Source: Candidatus Saccharimonadota bacterium
Lineage (GTDB): Bacteria > Patescibacteriota > Saccharimonadia > Saccharimonadales > Saccharimonadaceae
NCBI GenBank assembly: GCA_028288995.1
Contig: JAQGHF010000003.1
Span: 62,001-126,000, forward strand
DNA length: 64,000 bases
Direction: 5' to 3'
The notes beneath the pieces were generated by a model that did no database searches, was not told the origin of the DNA, and worked only from the letters and a program-made list of their open reading frames with translations. Below, piece after piece: positions 51,705 to 60,612 of this stretch. Each line of letters starts with the position of its first letter. The first letter of the stretch is position 1. A program made the position numbers and the translations under genes.

Positions 51705-51804
51705 TTCTATATCCTGCCCGCGTGTGGGCTAAAGGTGTGTTTTCGACTGTTATATAACGACATATTTATACAATAGCATAAACAGTATAGAAAGTCAATC
51801 TACG

Positions 51805-52290
51805 CTATAATTCCACTACCTGCGAAGCCGCATGACGCCCAATTGGACGTACCCTGACGCGTCTCCCATGAGCTATACTTTCCAAGTAAATCAAATACTC
51901 CGATAAGTAGCGGAGTGCCATCTTTTTTTCTGCATCGTTCATACCATCAAAGCTTGTGTGCCCGATAAACGTTTCGTCGTCCAACGGATCATAGTACTTG
52001 TCGCCGACCAAACGGGAGTCATTAAATCCTTGGTACATGATATCCATCAAATGTTTTAAGTTGTCGACAAAAAATCGCTTCTTTTCTTCAACTGGTAGTT
52101 GATTCATACTACTCAGAAAATTAACTGGGTCGGGTTTGTCGACAACAAGTTCACCGAGTCCCGAGGTGACCCCATTGCCGTGTATGTCATATTTATTTTG
52201 AAGACGCTCATTTTGAGCTGAGAGAAACGATTGTAGATCGGGTCTACTAGGGAGGGAGTCTTCAGATTGTGGGGGCGTTTTTTCAAACAT
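51805..52290 (-). CDS. Hypothetical soluble protein
   Basis: About 161 residues: MFEKTPPQSEDSLPSRPDLQ at the start, a disordered first quarter, then helices with EEKKRFFVDNLKHLMDIMY and EKKMALRYLSEYLIYLESI. ATG 52290 is preferred; TATTAT (52300-52305, reverse) ends 9 nt before it. Family unknown; it shares strand and a 100-nt gap with the 50790 gene. Confidence 0.62.
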   Translation of the reverse strand: MFEKTPPQSEDSLPSRPDLQSFLSAQNERLQNKYDIHGNGVTSGLGELVVDKPDPVNFLSSMNQLPVEEKKRFFVDNLKHLMDIMYQGFNDSRLVGDKYYDPLDDETFIGHTSFDGMNDAEKKMALRYLSEYLIYLESIAHGRRVRVRPIGRHAASQVVEL

Positions 52291-52332
52291 CTTTATGACA
52301 TAATAGTAACACAAAAACTGATATAAGTCAAT

Positions 52333-53457
52333 CTACTCCCAGCGGAAGACTCGGAAAGCAATAATGTAAATAATAACCAGCCACGCACCAGTTAGACCGA
52401 TTTGCGGAAGAATATCAACGAACTGCTTACCTTCTGTTGCGATCAAACGGATGCCGTCAATGATTGGGGTGAGCGGAAGGAATGCAGAGATGTGCTGGAG
52501 CCAATCTGGCATGAGATAGCGAGGGAAGAATGTTCCTGATAGAAACATCATCGGGAAGACGATGATATTTGATAGAGGCGCTGCCTGCCGCTCGTTCTTT
52601 GCCCAACCACCGAGCGCAAGACCGATACCGAGGATCGTGATCATACCGAGGAGGAGGAAACCGAGTAATTCGAGCCAATTCCCCACCACATCCAGATGGA
52701 AGACAAAAATGGCAACAATGAATAGTGCAGCGAAGCTAATAATACCGATCGCAGCTTGTCCAATCATCGTTGCAAGGAAATACTGCCAGACATGAAGCGG
52801 CGTTGTACTGAGTCGACGAAGGATACCCATCTTTTTCAGTTCCGGGAAGACATTCAATGGACCAAAGATACCCATACCAATCAGCGAGAATCCAAGGAGC
52901 CCTGCAAAGGTGTAGTCGAAGGCGCTGAGGCTATTTTCGTTGAGTTGTGTGCCCTTTACTGTGAACGGTGTCACTGTGGGGACGAGTGAATTGTTAATAG
53001 ATTTGAACTGGGTATTGAGCACTGACGTGAGCGCAGAGGCAGACGCTTGGTTGTTCTGCGTGTAGATAACTTCTGCTTCCCCACTTGGGTAGTTCTGGCC
53101 AGTTTGTACGTCACCGAAGTTCTCTGGGAGCACAATCGTTGCATCGAGTTCAGACCTACCCATCTTATCTTTAGCCTGATCGAGGCTCGTGATGCTGTTA
53201 TTCACTTTGAGAATTTTACTATCCTGTGACTGTTTGACGAAATCTGTCGCAAATTGAGACTTTGAGTGGTTGATGATTGCAACATTAAATGAAACGTTAC
53301 CACCGCCACTGTTAAGGCTTCCAAAGACGAAAAGGAAGATGAGCGGGAAAACGAGCGTAAAGAATAGCGCGAGACGATCACGAAAAAAGCGCTTTGTGTT
53401 GATTCGAACAAATACACCAACAGTAAAGAGTTGTTTACGAAATGACAATTTGTTCAT
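52333..53457 (-). CDS. ABC-2 type transporter permease
   Basis: A 374-residue permease: N-terminal TM helix (about 28-48), a large external domain (50-180), then five helices. GKQFVDILPQIG and the core GILRRLSTTPLHVWQYFLATMIG are ABC-2 features of YadH/YhgE-type drug or polymer exporters. The start overlaps the ATPase stop (TAATG), so the pair is one transporter. Substrate not predictable. Confidence 0.92.
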   Translation of the reverse strand: MNKLSFRKQLFTVGVFVRINTKRFFRDRLALFFTLVFPLIFLFVFGSLNSGGGNVSFNVAIINHSKSQFATDFVKQSQDSKILKVNNSITSLDQAKDKMGRSELDATIVLPENFGDVQTGQNYPSGEAEVIYTQNNQASASALTSVLNTQFKSINNSLVPTVTPFTVKGTQLNENSLSAFDYTFAGLLGFSLIGMGIFGPLNVFPELKKMGILRRLSTTPLHVWQYFLATMIGQAAIGIISFAALFIVAIFVFHLDVVGNWLELLGFLLLGMITILGIGLALGGWAKNERQAAPLSNIIVFPMMFLSGTFFPRYLMPDWLQHISAFLPLTPIIDGIRLIATEGKQFVDILPQIGLTGAWLVIIYIIAFRVFRWE

Positions 53458-54218
53458 TATGATTCTTCCCTTAGTCCTTTTCCTGTCAGATCGATAAAGA
53501 CATCTTCAAGGTTCGCCTGCTCTACTTCTTGAGTTTTCTTAAATCCACGCTTCAGTAGCTGCTTGATAAGATTTTTTGGTGTATCAAGTGCAATGATTTT
53601 GCCATTATCCATCACAGCGATACGATCACAGAGAATTTCTGCTTCATCCATGTAGTGAGTGGTCATAATCACGCTAATTCCTCTATCACGAACCTTTTCG
53701 ATAAGCTCCCATAGGTTACGACGAGCTTGTGGGTCAAGACCAGTAGTTGGTTCATCAAGAAAGAATACCTTTGGACCGTGCACAAGCGCAGTAGTAATGC
53801 TCAGGCGTTGTTTTTGGCCACCTGAAAGACTTTCGACGTACGACTTCGCCTTATCTTGGAGGTCAACATCACGCAGGAATTGCATCGCATCAACTTTTTC
53901 ACCATACGCCGCAGCAAACATCTGTACGACTTCGATAAGCTGTGTTTTGTCTTGGAAGGCTGGTGATTGTGGCTGGACACCAATGAGGTACTTGATTGCC
54001 TGTGGATTTGCTTTTACATCAATGCCGTCAATCACGACACTCCCCGAGTCAATCGGTCGGAGTGTTTCCATCATTTCTAGTGTCGTGGTTTTACCGGCAC
54101 CATTTGGACCAAGAATGCCGAAGATTTCTCCCTTTTTTACCGAAAAGCTGACACCATTCACGGCCTGCTTGTCCCCGTAACGTTTCTTGAGGTCTTTGAC
54201 CTCGATCATATTCTTCAT
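53457..54218 (-). CDS. ABC transporter ATP-binding protein
   Basis: A 253-residue ATPase: Walker A GPNGAGKTTTLEMM, Q-loop in IGVQPQSP, signature LSGGQKQRLSI, Walker B VFFLDEPTTGLDP and switch MTTHYMDEAE. The C-terminal EQANLEDVFIDLTGKGLRE matches drug/polysaccharide exporter ATPases. It drives the overlapping ABC-2 permease. Confidence 0.96.
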   Translation of the reverse strand: MKNMIEVKDLKKRYGDKQAVNGVSFSVKKGEIFGILGPNGAGKTTTLEMMETLRPIDSGSVVIDGIDVKANPQAIKYLIGVQPQSPAFQDKTQLIEVVQMFAAAYGEKVDAMQFLRDVDLQDKAKSYVESLSGGQKQRLSITTALVHGPKVFFLDEPTTGLDPQARRNLWELIEKVRDRGISVIMTTHYMDEAEILCDRIAVMDNGKIIALDTPKNLIKQLLKRGFKKTQEVEQANLEDVFIDLTGKGLREES

Positions 54219-54270
54219 TAGGTTTCATTTTACAACGACGAGACAGATAAAAACAATGACAAACAAAAAA

Positions 54271-54287
54271 GCCCCCGGGGAGGGGGC
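54271..54287 (-). terminator. Terminator of the 68-residue protein gene
   Basis: GCCCCC/GGGGGC stem with 5-nt loop; read leftward it is followed by TTTTTTGTTT. It separates the 54361 gene from the ABC operon. Confidence 0.85.
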
Positions 54288-54360
54288 AGTTTTGAGCACC
54301 TGTTTGTTTGCCTTCAGTATAAGGTCAAACAGCTTATGGTGCAATACTATTTTTTCGGAA

Positions 54361-54567
54361 CTATTTCTTCTTAGAAACAGTAAGGAAACCGTTGCGTGGG
54401 TTTTCTTTTACAATGCGGTCTTCTGGAAGATCGACTGGTTGACCCTTAGCATTCTTCTCTACTTTAGCGAAGAAGTAAATTGTTTGTGGTTTGCCACCAC
54501 GAAGTGTTACTTCAGTGCTGTGCAAGTAATAAGTGACGCCCTTTGAGTTTGTGTGACTGTAAGCCAT
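54361..54567 (-). CDS. Small conserved-looking soluble protein
   Basis: A 68-residue protein, MAYSHTNSKGVTYYLHSTEV, then LRGGKPQTIYFFAKVEKNAK, RNGFLTVSKKK. The alternation of YY, IYFF and basic residues suggests a small beta sheet. AGGAGG precedes the ATG (about 14 nt) and a TTGACA sequence lies upstream near 54635. Its own terminator marks a single-gene unit. Similar short proteins are, as far as I recall, common in this lineage; function unknown. Confidence 0.75.
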   Translation of the reverse strand: MAYSHTNSKGVTYYLHSTEVTLRGGKPQTIYFFAKVEKNAKGQPVDLPEDRIVKENPRNGFLTVSKKK

Positions 54568-54639
54568 GGTAAATCTTATAACCTCCTATTAGTGCTATAC
54601 GAGAGTAAGCGTACAGCGTGACTAGGGTGGCTGTCAACA

Positions 54640-55272
54640 CTAAACACTTCGGTAGTGCTGTCGGAGCATCAATTTGAGCACTCCAAGACTGACTAATCGA
54701 ACAATAATCATGAGCGTAATGACAACACAGGCAACCACTGACCACCCCGCAAAATCGGGTGACCAGACAGGTGAAATATACCCATGAACATAGCTTGCTG
54801 GCTTGGGCGCACTTGTATCAGTTCCTGGGTCAGCTGCCGCAGGGTATTTTGCCAATTCACTAGTGGTACATTGCAAATATGCCGTTGAATAATGACTGAA
54901 TCTTGGTGCACAAACATCCTGAGCTTTCTTGTAAATATTGCCATTAGGATTGCTATCACCATAGACCGTTGTTTGCCACACTTGGTAGTCGCGATTATAA
55001 GAATCTTCGAGATAGACACCTTTTCCGAGGTCGGTGTTCATGTGTGCGGAGACGTACTGTTGTAGATCGTACAATCGTTTGATAGTGCTGTCTTCAATTC
55101 CTGCCTTGTCAGCGGCAATGACCGCCGCCCTTCTTTCGACCATTCCAATGTTATTCAGGCGCAGGAATGTTGCCGCAATAAAGACTGCGAGGATGAGTAA
55201 TACTAAAAGTTGCCACGTTTTGATACGTTGCAGGTCTTTTATTGTTCTTCGGACTCGCCTTTTGTCTGCCAC
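54640..55272 (-). CDS. Two-TM membrane protein with external cysteine domain
   Basis: A 210-residue protein: basic N-terminus, TM helix (about 20-38), external domain (40-175) with cysteines in AQDVCAPRF and YLQCTTS, and a second TM helix (about 176-198). It also has a Pro/Ala stretch DTSAPKPASYVHGY. No family recognised. Confidence 0.68.
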   Translation of the reverse strand: MADKRRVRRTIKDLQRIKTWQLLVLLILAVFIAATFLRLNNIGMVERRAAVIAADKAGIEDSTIKRLYDLQQYVSAHMNTDLGKGVYLEDSYNRDYQVWQTTVYGDSNPNGNIYKKAQDVCAPRFSHYSTAYLQCTTSELAKYPAAADPGTDTSAPKPASYVHGYISPVWSPDFAGWSVVACVVITLMIIVRLVSLGVLKLMLRQHYRSV

Positions 55273-55323
55273 TTTTCTTTAGATTCCCACCTTACTACTT
55301 GCGCTTATTGTACCCTACGACCA

Positions 55324-56541
55324 CTACTTTCGATAGAGAGGGAACTTGGCGGTTGCAATCAATAGCACAACTGCGGCTGCGATGAAGAAAAAGAGGTGTA
55401 TCGATGGTTTATCCCCGATATGAGACGCGAGGAAAAAGAGCAGGAAGCCACCAACTGCAGCACCAAAGTTTGATTGCACTTCGACGATACCTAGATACGT
55501 GACCCTTTGACCTGAAAGATCTGCATTATCAAACAGACCTCTCGTATAAGCCATCGTGTATCCTGTCGTTGCCGCTTCGTTCGCAATGTTGAGTCCAGCC
55601 ACTGCAATGGGAGTTCCAGTAAACGCACGCATAAGGTGCGTCAGTGAGTTACCGACTGATGCGATCCTCAGGAGCTCTTTCCCTCTTTTTTGATCAATGA
55701 GCTTGCCGTATGCATACGATGCGCCCAGCGCTGCGAACAATACGACCGAGAGAAGTATCCCGTTCGCGGCATACACCGCGTTTGTTGAACCGACGCCAAT
55801 GATGAAGACTGCCGTAAACATCGTCCATACCGTACCAGACGTGAAAACATCAAAGCCAATCGCTATCTGCGATGCAATATTAGGACGAACGAGATGCCAT
55901 GGAAAACCTTTAAAGTTAAGTTTTTGGCGCGGACGTTCTTGTTCACCTGTTTGTAGAAGCGGTGCAGCCGCAAAGCTAAATAGCACCGCCGCAATGATGA
56001 GCACTACTTGTGGACCAAAAGCAAAGGCCAAAAAACCCCCGATGAGTGGGCTCAGTCCAGTGGTAACCTTCTCAACGATGTTCATGTATGCGATTTCTTT
56101 GCCAGCATGGAGCACGCTTTTCACCTTAGAAAAGTCGGTACTGTAACTAATGGAATATAGTGCCGCCGACGCTCCCTGTAGTATCACCACCAAGATCAGC
56201 AAATACGGTCCGTAAATTGGAACAAGCGCAAAGATAATCATCGACGGGATATACATCAGATTTGAAAGTAATATGCCATGCTTCGCACCAATATGTGCAG
56301 TGATCGCAGCGGCAGGCAAAGCAATAAAGGACTTAAAGAGGAAGAATATCCCCCAAAATAGTGCGATAAACGAAATACTATAGCCATGTTGATACAAAAA
56401 GATCGACATAAATGACGCGGCGATATTAAGCGCCAACATACGAAGCATGCGGGACGCATAGAGCTCGGAAACCTCACTAAAAGTTGCGTAACGCCAGAAA
56501 TGACGTTGCACGAGAATTCGATGGAGTATTTTTTGAAGCAT
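55324..56541 (-). CDS. MFS-type transporter
   Basis: About 405 residues with roughly 11-12 membrane helices. The start at MLQKILHRILVQRHFW (56541) is chosen; the 41-codon upstream extension is hydrophilic and lacks a start context. ALNIAASFMSIFLYQHGYSISFIAL and PLIGGFLAFAFGPQVVLII resemble MFS cores. Substrate unknown. Confidence 0.8.
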   Translation of the reverse strand: MLQKILHRILVQRHFWRYATFSEVSELYASRMLRMLALNIAASFMSIFLYQHGYSISFIALFWGIFFLFKSFIALPAAAITAHIGAKHGILLSNLMYIPSMIIFALVPIYGPYLLILVVILQGASAALYSISYSTDFSKVKSVLHAGKEIAYMNIVEKVTTGLSPLIGGFLAFAFGPQVVLIIAAVLFSFAAAPLLQTGEQERPRQKLNFKGFPWHLVRPNIASQIAIGFDVFTSGTVWTMFTAVFIIGVGSTNAVYAANGILLSVVLFAALGASYAYGKLIDQKRGKELLRIASVGNSLTHLMRAFTGTPIAVAGLNIANEAATTGYTMAYTRGLFDNADLSGQRVTYLGIVEVQSNFGAAVGGFLLFFLASHIGDKPSIHLFFFIAAAVVLLIATAKFPLYRK

Positions 56542-56656
56542 GTTTCTTTTGGTTTGACTATTCTTTAACTTAAGTTGCCCACTTTTTTCTTTCCCTATTA
56601 CAACACAGTTCTGCTCACAAGAGAAGATATGGGGCAAGTTGATATATACTAAGCAT

Positions 56657-57901
56657 ATGAACATCTACTTCTCGGGACTTGGCGGCGTTGGCATTGGACC
56701 ACTCGTCGAGATCGCCAGAGACGCCGGTCATACGATCATGGGATCGGATCTTAACGAAAGTCTCATCACAGAAGAACTTCGCGAACAAGGTGTTATGGTC
56801 AATATCGGACAAGACGGCAGTTTCCTACGCGCGAGTCACGAGGCGACACCAATTGATTGGTTCGTGTACACGTCTGCCCTTCCCGATGATCACGCAGAAC
56901 TGCTCCTCGCAGGCGAATTAGGCATCAGGACAAGCAAACGTGATGAATTTCTTGCGTACATCCTACAAGAAAAAGATTTAAAACTCATCGCGATTGCTGG
57001 AACGCACGGAAAAACAACAACGACCGGCATGATGGTCTGGTTGATGCGACAACTTGGCATTCCTGAAAGCTACTCTGTCGGGACAACGCTTGCCTTTGGA
57101 CCGAGTGGCAAATTTGATCCAAAAAGTGAGTACTTCATTTACGAATGTGACGAGTACGACCGCAACTTCCTGAACTTTAAGCCCTATCTTTCGCTGATTA
57201 CTTCAATTGATTACGATCACCCGGATACCTACCCTAACGAATCCGACTACACTGATGCATTCCGACAGTTCATCGATCAATCAGCACACACGATCATTTG
57301 GGAAGCAGATGCAGCATACGTCAAAGCTAACGAAGACAATGCGTGGGTTCTTCATGAGACGCTGAGCCTTCCCCTCGCAGGTGAACATAATCGTCGTAAT
57401 GCGACACTCGTCACAAAAGCCGCTGAATACCTTGGTCTCGCGAAAGCTGAAGATGTTGCGATTGCACTCGGCGAGTTCCCTGGAACCGATCGACGATTTG
57501 AGAAAATTGATGATAATCTCTATTCTGACTACGGACACCATCCAAAAGAAATTGCCGCGACGTTACAACTTGCCCGTGAATTATCCGATCACGTCGTTCT
57601 TGTCTATCAACCTCATCAAAACAGACGCCAGACACGTATTCAAGCTATGTACGATGACCAGTTTGAATTGGCTGACGAAACCTATTGGCTACCGACCTAT
57701 CTTTCAAGAGAAGATCCTAATGAACCAATCCTGACACCCGAGGAGCTTATCTCAAACCTTACAAACAAACAAACTGTGCACGTGGCAGAATTTGGTGACG
57801 ACCTTTGGAATACTATTCAAAAAGCACGAAGCGAAGGTAAACTTGTCCTTTGCATGGGTGCTGGCACCATCGATAGCTGGGTACGCGAAAGAAACGCGTA
57901 A
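56657..57901 (+). CDS. murC: MurC-type UDP-N-acetylmuramate--alanine ligase
   Basis: A 414-residue Mur ligase: N-terminal Rossmann domain IYFSGLGGVGIGPLVEIA, ATP motif AGTHGKTTTTGMMV, YECDEYDRNFL, LPLAGEHNRRNA and SDYGHHPKEIAATLQLA. The order fits MurC (L-alanine addition to UDP-MurNAc); the close relative Mpl is a less likely alternative. ATG 56657 is set by TATACT (56645-56650) ending 6 nt before it: leaderless. Confidence 0.88.
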   Translation: MNIYFSGLGGVGIGPLVEIARDAGHTIMGSDLNESLITEELREQGVMVNIGQDGSFLRASHEATPIDWFVYTSALPDDHAELLLAGELGIRTSKRDEFLAYILQEKDLKLIAIAGTHGKTTTTGMMVWLMRQLGIPESYSVGTTLAFGPSGKFDPKSEYFIYECDEYDRNFLNFKPYLSLITSIDYDHPDTYPNESDYTDAFRQFIDQSAHTIIWEADAAYVKANEDNAWVLHETLSLPLAGEHNRRNATLVTKAAEYLGLAKAEDVAIALGEFPGTDRRFEKIDDNLYSDYGHHPKEIAATLQLARELSDHVVLVYQPHQNRRQTRIQAMYDDQFELADETYWLPTYLSREDPNEPILTPEELISNLTNKQTVHVAEFGDDLWNTIQKARSEGKLVLCMGAGTIDSWVRERNA

Positions 57902-57905
57902 TCTT

Positions 57906-58595
57906 TTAACGATTTCCTGGTAACGGCCAAGTAGCGTCGAACTCTTCAAAAAAGAATGGGTCATTGAAGAACCCTCGTGACACAATCTCCTCGACCGCCG
58001 GCGCAAGTGTATAGTCACGAAGCTTGTGTGGTCGTGCCCACATACTATCGTCGGATGTTTCTATATCGTCACGGTTGAACTTAAAAATATGCGCCAAGGT
58101 TGTTGAGAGGATTCCTTCATGTGACTTTACTCGTATATAACAATCACCCGCGTGTCGCATTTCTTGGTTCTCAAGCCCAAGCTTCTCTGTTGCTTCACGT
58201 TTTGCGGCAACCATGACAGATGGGTCATCGATATGGAGTTTTCCATATGGGAGCGTCCAGGCGTTGATATAGGGTTGTTTACTACGACGTTGCAAAAGAA
58301 TGTCACCATCACTGTTTTGAATAAGTAACATCGTAATGATTTTTGGTTGTGTACGAATTGTTTTGTTTTCTGTACTGACCCTGTCGACATAGGAAAGACC
58401 AGTGAGGCTCAGTGCGTACCCACCCTCCACTTTTGTCACCATCCCGTTCTTCACAAGGCTATTTAAGTGATATGTAAAAAGATTCGTATCCGTTTTTGGC
58501 GGTCGCAAGTCACGAAAACGGGCCACTTGCGCGTACATAAGTACGTCAATAATGTATTTCTGAATGTGATGGCTTATAGATACAGACTCAATCAT
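57906..58595 (-). CDS. NUDIX hydrolase fused to N-terminal winged helix
   Basis: A 229-residue protein. Residues 1-75 form a winged-helix-like domain (HHIQKYIIDVLMYAQVARF, NLFTYHLNSLVKNGMVTKVE). Residues 85-215 are a NUDIX domain, with WTLPYGKLHIDD and KREATEKLGL. The box is atypical: one residue longer between G and RE, Asp in place of the first Glu, and EK in place of EE. It may be a regulator or specialised hydrolase. It converges on murC. Confidence 0.8.
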   Translation of the reverse strand: MIESVSISHHIQKYIIDVLMYAQVARFRDLRPPKTDTNLFTYHLNSLVKNGMVTKVEGGYALSLTGLSYVDRVSTENKTIRTQPKIITMLLIQNSDGDILLQRRSKQPYINAWTLPYGKLHIDDPSVMVAAKREATEKLGLENQEMRHAGDCYIRVKSHEGILSTTLAHIFKFNRDDIETSDDSMWARPHKLRDYTLAPAVEEIVSRGFFNDPFFFEEFDATWPLPGNR

Positions 58596-58664
58596 ATTTG
58601 ACTCAAATTAAACTTTCTATTCATTCGAATAATAGCACGTTATGATGACAATGTAATCAGTAAA

Positions 58665-58766
58665 ATGTCAAAAGAGACTACAATCATGTCAGTCAACAAA
58701 TTAAAGAACAGCAGTGAAGTTGAGCAAAGTCCTGAATTTGAAAAAATGGAGATCGAAAAACAATAG
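58665..58766 (+). CDS. Possible 33-residue charged peptide
   Basis: MSKETTIMSVNKLKNSSEVE and onward to KMEIEKQ. It lies in the 230-nt gap between the NUDIX gene and the next reverse gene. TATGAT occurs 18 nt upstream. No ribosome site is visible and the ORF is short, so it may not be expressed. Confidence 0.3.
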   Translation: MSKETTIMSVNKLKNSSEVEQSPEFEKMEIEKQ

Positions 58767-58826
58767 GTTACCGCGGATCCTCATTTCTTTGATTTCCTTA
58801 AACCTCATTTCGAAATGGAGAGGCAA

Positions 58827-59204
58827 TTATTCGGTAGAGGCAGTCGGATCACTAAACTCTAGAACAGCAGGGTTAAGCGGATCGCCGTTAAATGCGTCGA
58901 CCGCTTTTGCCTTTGCCGCCTGACTATCGTAAATAGTCGTAAAGTCATTCACCGTATTTTTATTCACCGGACCAAATGCACTGTAATCGGTTACTAGATT
59001 AGTGCGATCAACCTTATTGCTGACGGATTGATAACCAGGTCGACTGAGATCGAGTTGGGCAGATCCACTCACTTTGTAGATAATGATGCTTACACTCACG
59101 AGGACTAACGCTATCACCAGGGTTCCGATAATAAGAAGCATAAAGCGGTGCTCATCCCAGAAAGATAGTTGTTCTTCAGTTGCTGGTGTTGTTTCGTCGC
59201 TCAT
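58827..59204 (-). CDS. Single-pass membrane protein
   Basis: A 125-residue protein: acidic N-terminus, TM helix (about 20-45, LLIIGTLVIALVLVSVSIII) and an external region rich in Asn/Ser/Asp. It shares one base with the upstream gene's stop (TAATG), so the two are coupled. No family recognised. Confidence 0.68.
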   Translation of the reverse strand: MSDETTPATEEQLSFWDEHRFMLLIIGTLVIALVLVSVSIIIYKVSGSAQLDLSRPGYQSVSNKVDRTNLVTDYSAFGPVNKNTVNDFTTIYDSQAAKAKAVDAFNGDPLNPAVLEFSDPTASTE

Positions 59205-59743
59205 TAGTTCTTCCCTGTCACTCTTTCAAAATTGAGCATAAAATCGTTTACTGCAGATCGATAATCATCAATATATTGATTTAGGTGAGTAACATCGTCA
59301 TGAACGGTTGACCTTTTTGTACGTGCATCTTCGAGGGCATTATGGAAAGTAGTAGGATCTTTCGTACAATCGATTCTTATTGTCGCCGATAGCTGCTGCT
59401 CGTAGGCTTGATAGTCCATTCGAAAGGTTGTCAGTGCAGCCTGATATTCATTAGCAACGGATACGAGTCCCTTATTATCGAGTCCGCTATTACTGAGTCG
59501 ACTATTGAAACTATCCATGAGCTTCGTTCCTACGGATTCGTAAATCTGACCACGGTTCACGCGGAGCAGTGCGTCACTTGCGTGAAGCTGGTTGAGCGAA
59601 CCTTTAATCGAAAGGCAGTTCGCTTGAATACGTGTTATTTGGTCGCTCGAAAGATCAGCGGCATAACTATTTTTTAATACAAAGACAGACAGCAGCGATG
59701 CGGCAATCATAGCGAATAAGACAAGACGGATTCGTATTTTCAT
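59204..59743 (-). CDS. Exported helical protein
   Basis: A 179-residue protein with signal peptide ending near SYA-AD and a largely helical mature domain with two cysteines (IQANCLSIK and RIDCTKDP). TATAAT (59752-59757, reverse) ends 8 nt before the ATG: leaderless. First gene of a two-gene unit with the membrane protein at 58827. Confidence 0.7.
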   Translation of the reverse strand: MKIRIRLVLFAMIAASLLSVFVLKNSYAADLSSDQITRIQANCLSIKGSLNQLHASDALLRVNRGQIYESVGTKLMDSFNSRLSNSGLDNKGLVSVANEYQAALTTFRMDYQAYEQQLSATIRIDCTKDPTTFHNALEDARTKRSTVHDDVTHLNQYIDDYRSAVNDFMLNFERVTGKN

Positions 59744-59769
59744 GTCGTCTTATTATAGCATCCATGTCG

Positions 59770-60570
59770 TTACTTCGTCAGATGCAGACTATCACCAGTT
59801 TGAGCAATAAGCCCTTCAGCAAGCATCGCTTTCAAAGCGACATCAAACCGCTCGTCGGGAGGCATTTCATCGCGCAGCTCCTGCGCAAGGTAATCTTTTT
59901 TCGCAACTGCTTTCAATATAAGTCCACGCACCTCACGCACACTCCCTTGGAGCGGCGCCTGTTTTTTGTAATGACTACTTTTATCTATCCGAGAAGCGCC
60001 CTGCTTTTTTAAGTACGACCCATAATCCATCAGTCCCCAATACCACTCTCTTGGATGTTCTTTATCGATCGTCTGTTCGACCAATTCTTTTAGCTCTTTA
60101 TCTGTTATAAGTGCCTGATCTTCAAAAAAGTGATGAAAATAGACCGTTCTGATATTCGTTTCAATAAATACAACCGGTTGATTAAAGCTATATGCCAGGA
60201 TCGCACCGGCAGTATTTGGACCGATCCCCGAAAGGCTGACTAGTGCATCGTATGTATCAGGGATAGTTCCATCGAAGTCTGCGACAACCCTCTTTGCCGC
60301 TTCGTGTAGATACTTTGCCCGGCGATTGTAGCCAAGCCCACTCCAAACAGTCAGTACTTCGGACAAAGGTGCTTTCGCTAACGTTTCAACTGTCGGAAAA
60401 GTACTCATAAAAAGTTCAAACTTTGGAATTACCCGATCAACCTGGGTTTGTTGCAACATTAATTCACTGACAAGCACGTAGTACGGGTCAGTGTTATCAC
60501 GCCACGGCATATCGCGATACAGTTCGCGCGCTTTTTCCCAGACTTCTTCATTAAACTTCAAAGCGTTCAC
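59770..60570 (-). CDS. MutY-like A/G-specific adenine glycosylase without iron-sulfur cluster
   Basis: A 266-residue HhH-GPD glycosylase: ELMLQQTQVDRVIPKF (catalytic Glu), WSGLGYNRRAKYLHEAA, the HhH SLSGIGPNTAGAILAYSF and FIETNIRTVYFHHFF. The last, DGN in MutY, reads ETN, so the catalytic Asp appears to be Glu. The usual four cluster cysteines are absent (MDYGSYLKKQGASRID). The GTG at 60570 is set by TATAAT (60577-60582, reverse) 6 nt upstream; longer ORFs run into the divergent msrA gene. Confidence 0.8.
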   Translation of the reverse strand: MNALKFNEEVWEKARELYRDMPWRDNTDPYYVLVSELMLQQTQVDRVIPKFELFMSTFPTVETLAKAPLSEVLTVWSGLGYNRRAKYLHEAAKRVVADFDGTIPDTYDALVSLSGIGPNTAGAILAYSFNQPVVFIETNIRTVYFHHFFEDQALITDKELKELVEQTIDKEHPREWYWGLMDYGSYLKKQGASRIDKSSHYKKQAPLQGSVREVRGLILKAVAKKDYLAQELRDEMPPDERFDVALKAMLAEGLIAQTGDSLHLTK

Positions 60571-60576
60571 TGATCT

Positions 60577-60606
60577 ATTATACTGTAACGACCCGAAGCG
60601 TATAAT
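60577..60606. promoter_or_regulatory. Compact divergent promoter pair, MutY-like gene and msrA
   Basis: Reverse TATAAT at 60577-60582 and forward TATAAT at 60601-60606 are separated by only 18 bp, and each ends 6 nt before its start codon. The two -35 regions must lie across the other gene's -10/start region. Confidence 0.8.
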
Positions 60607-60612
60607 AAGGGT

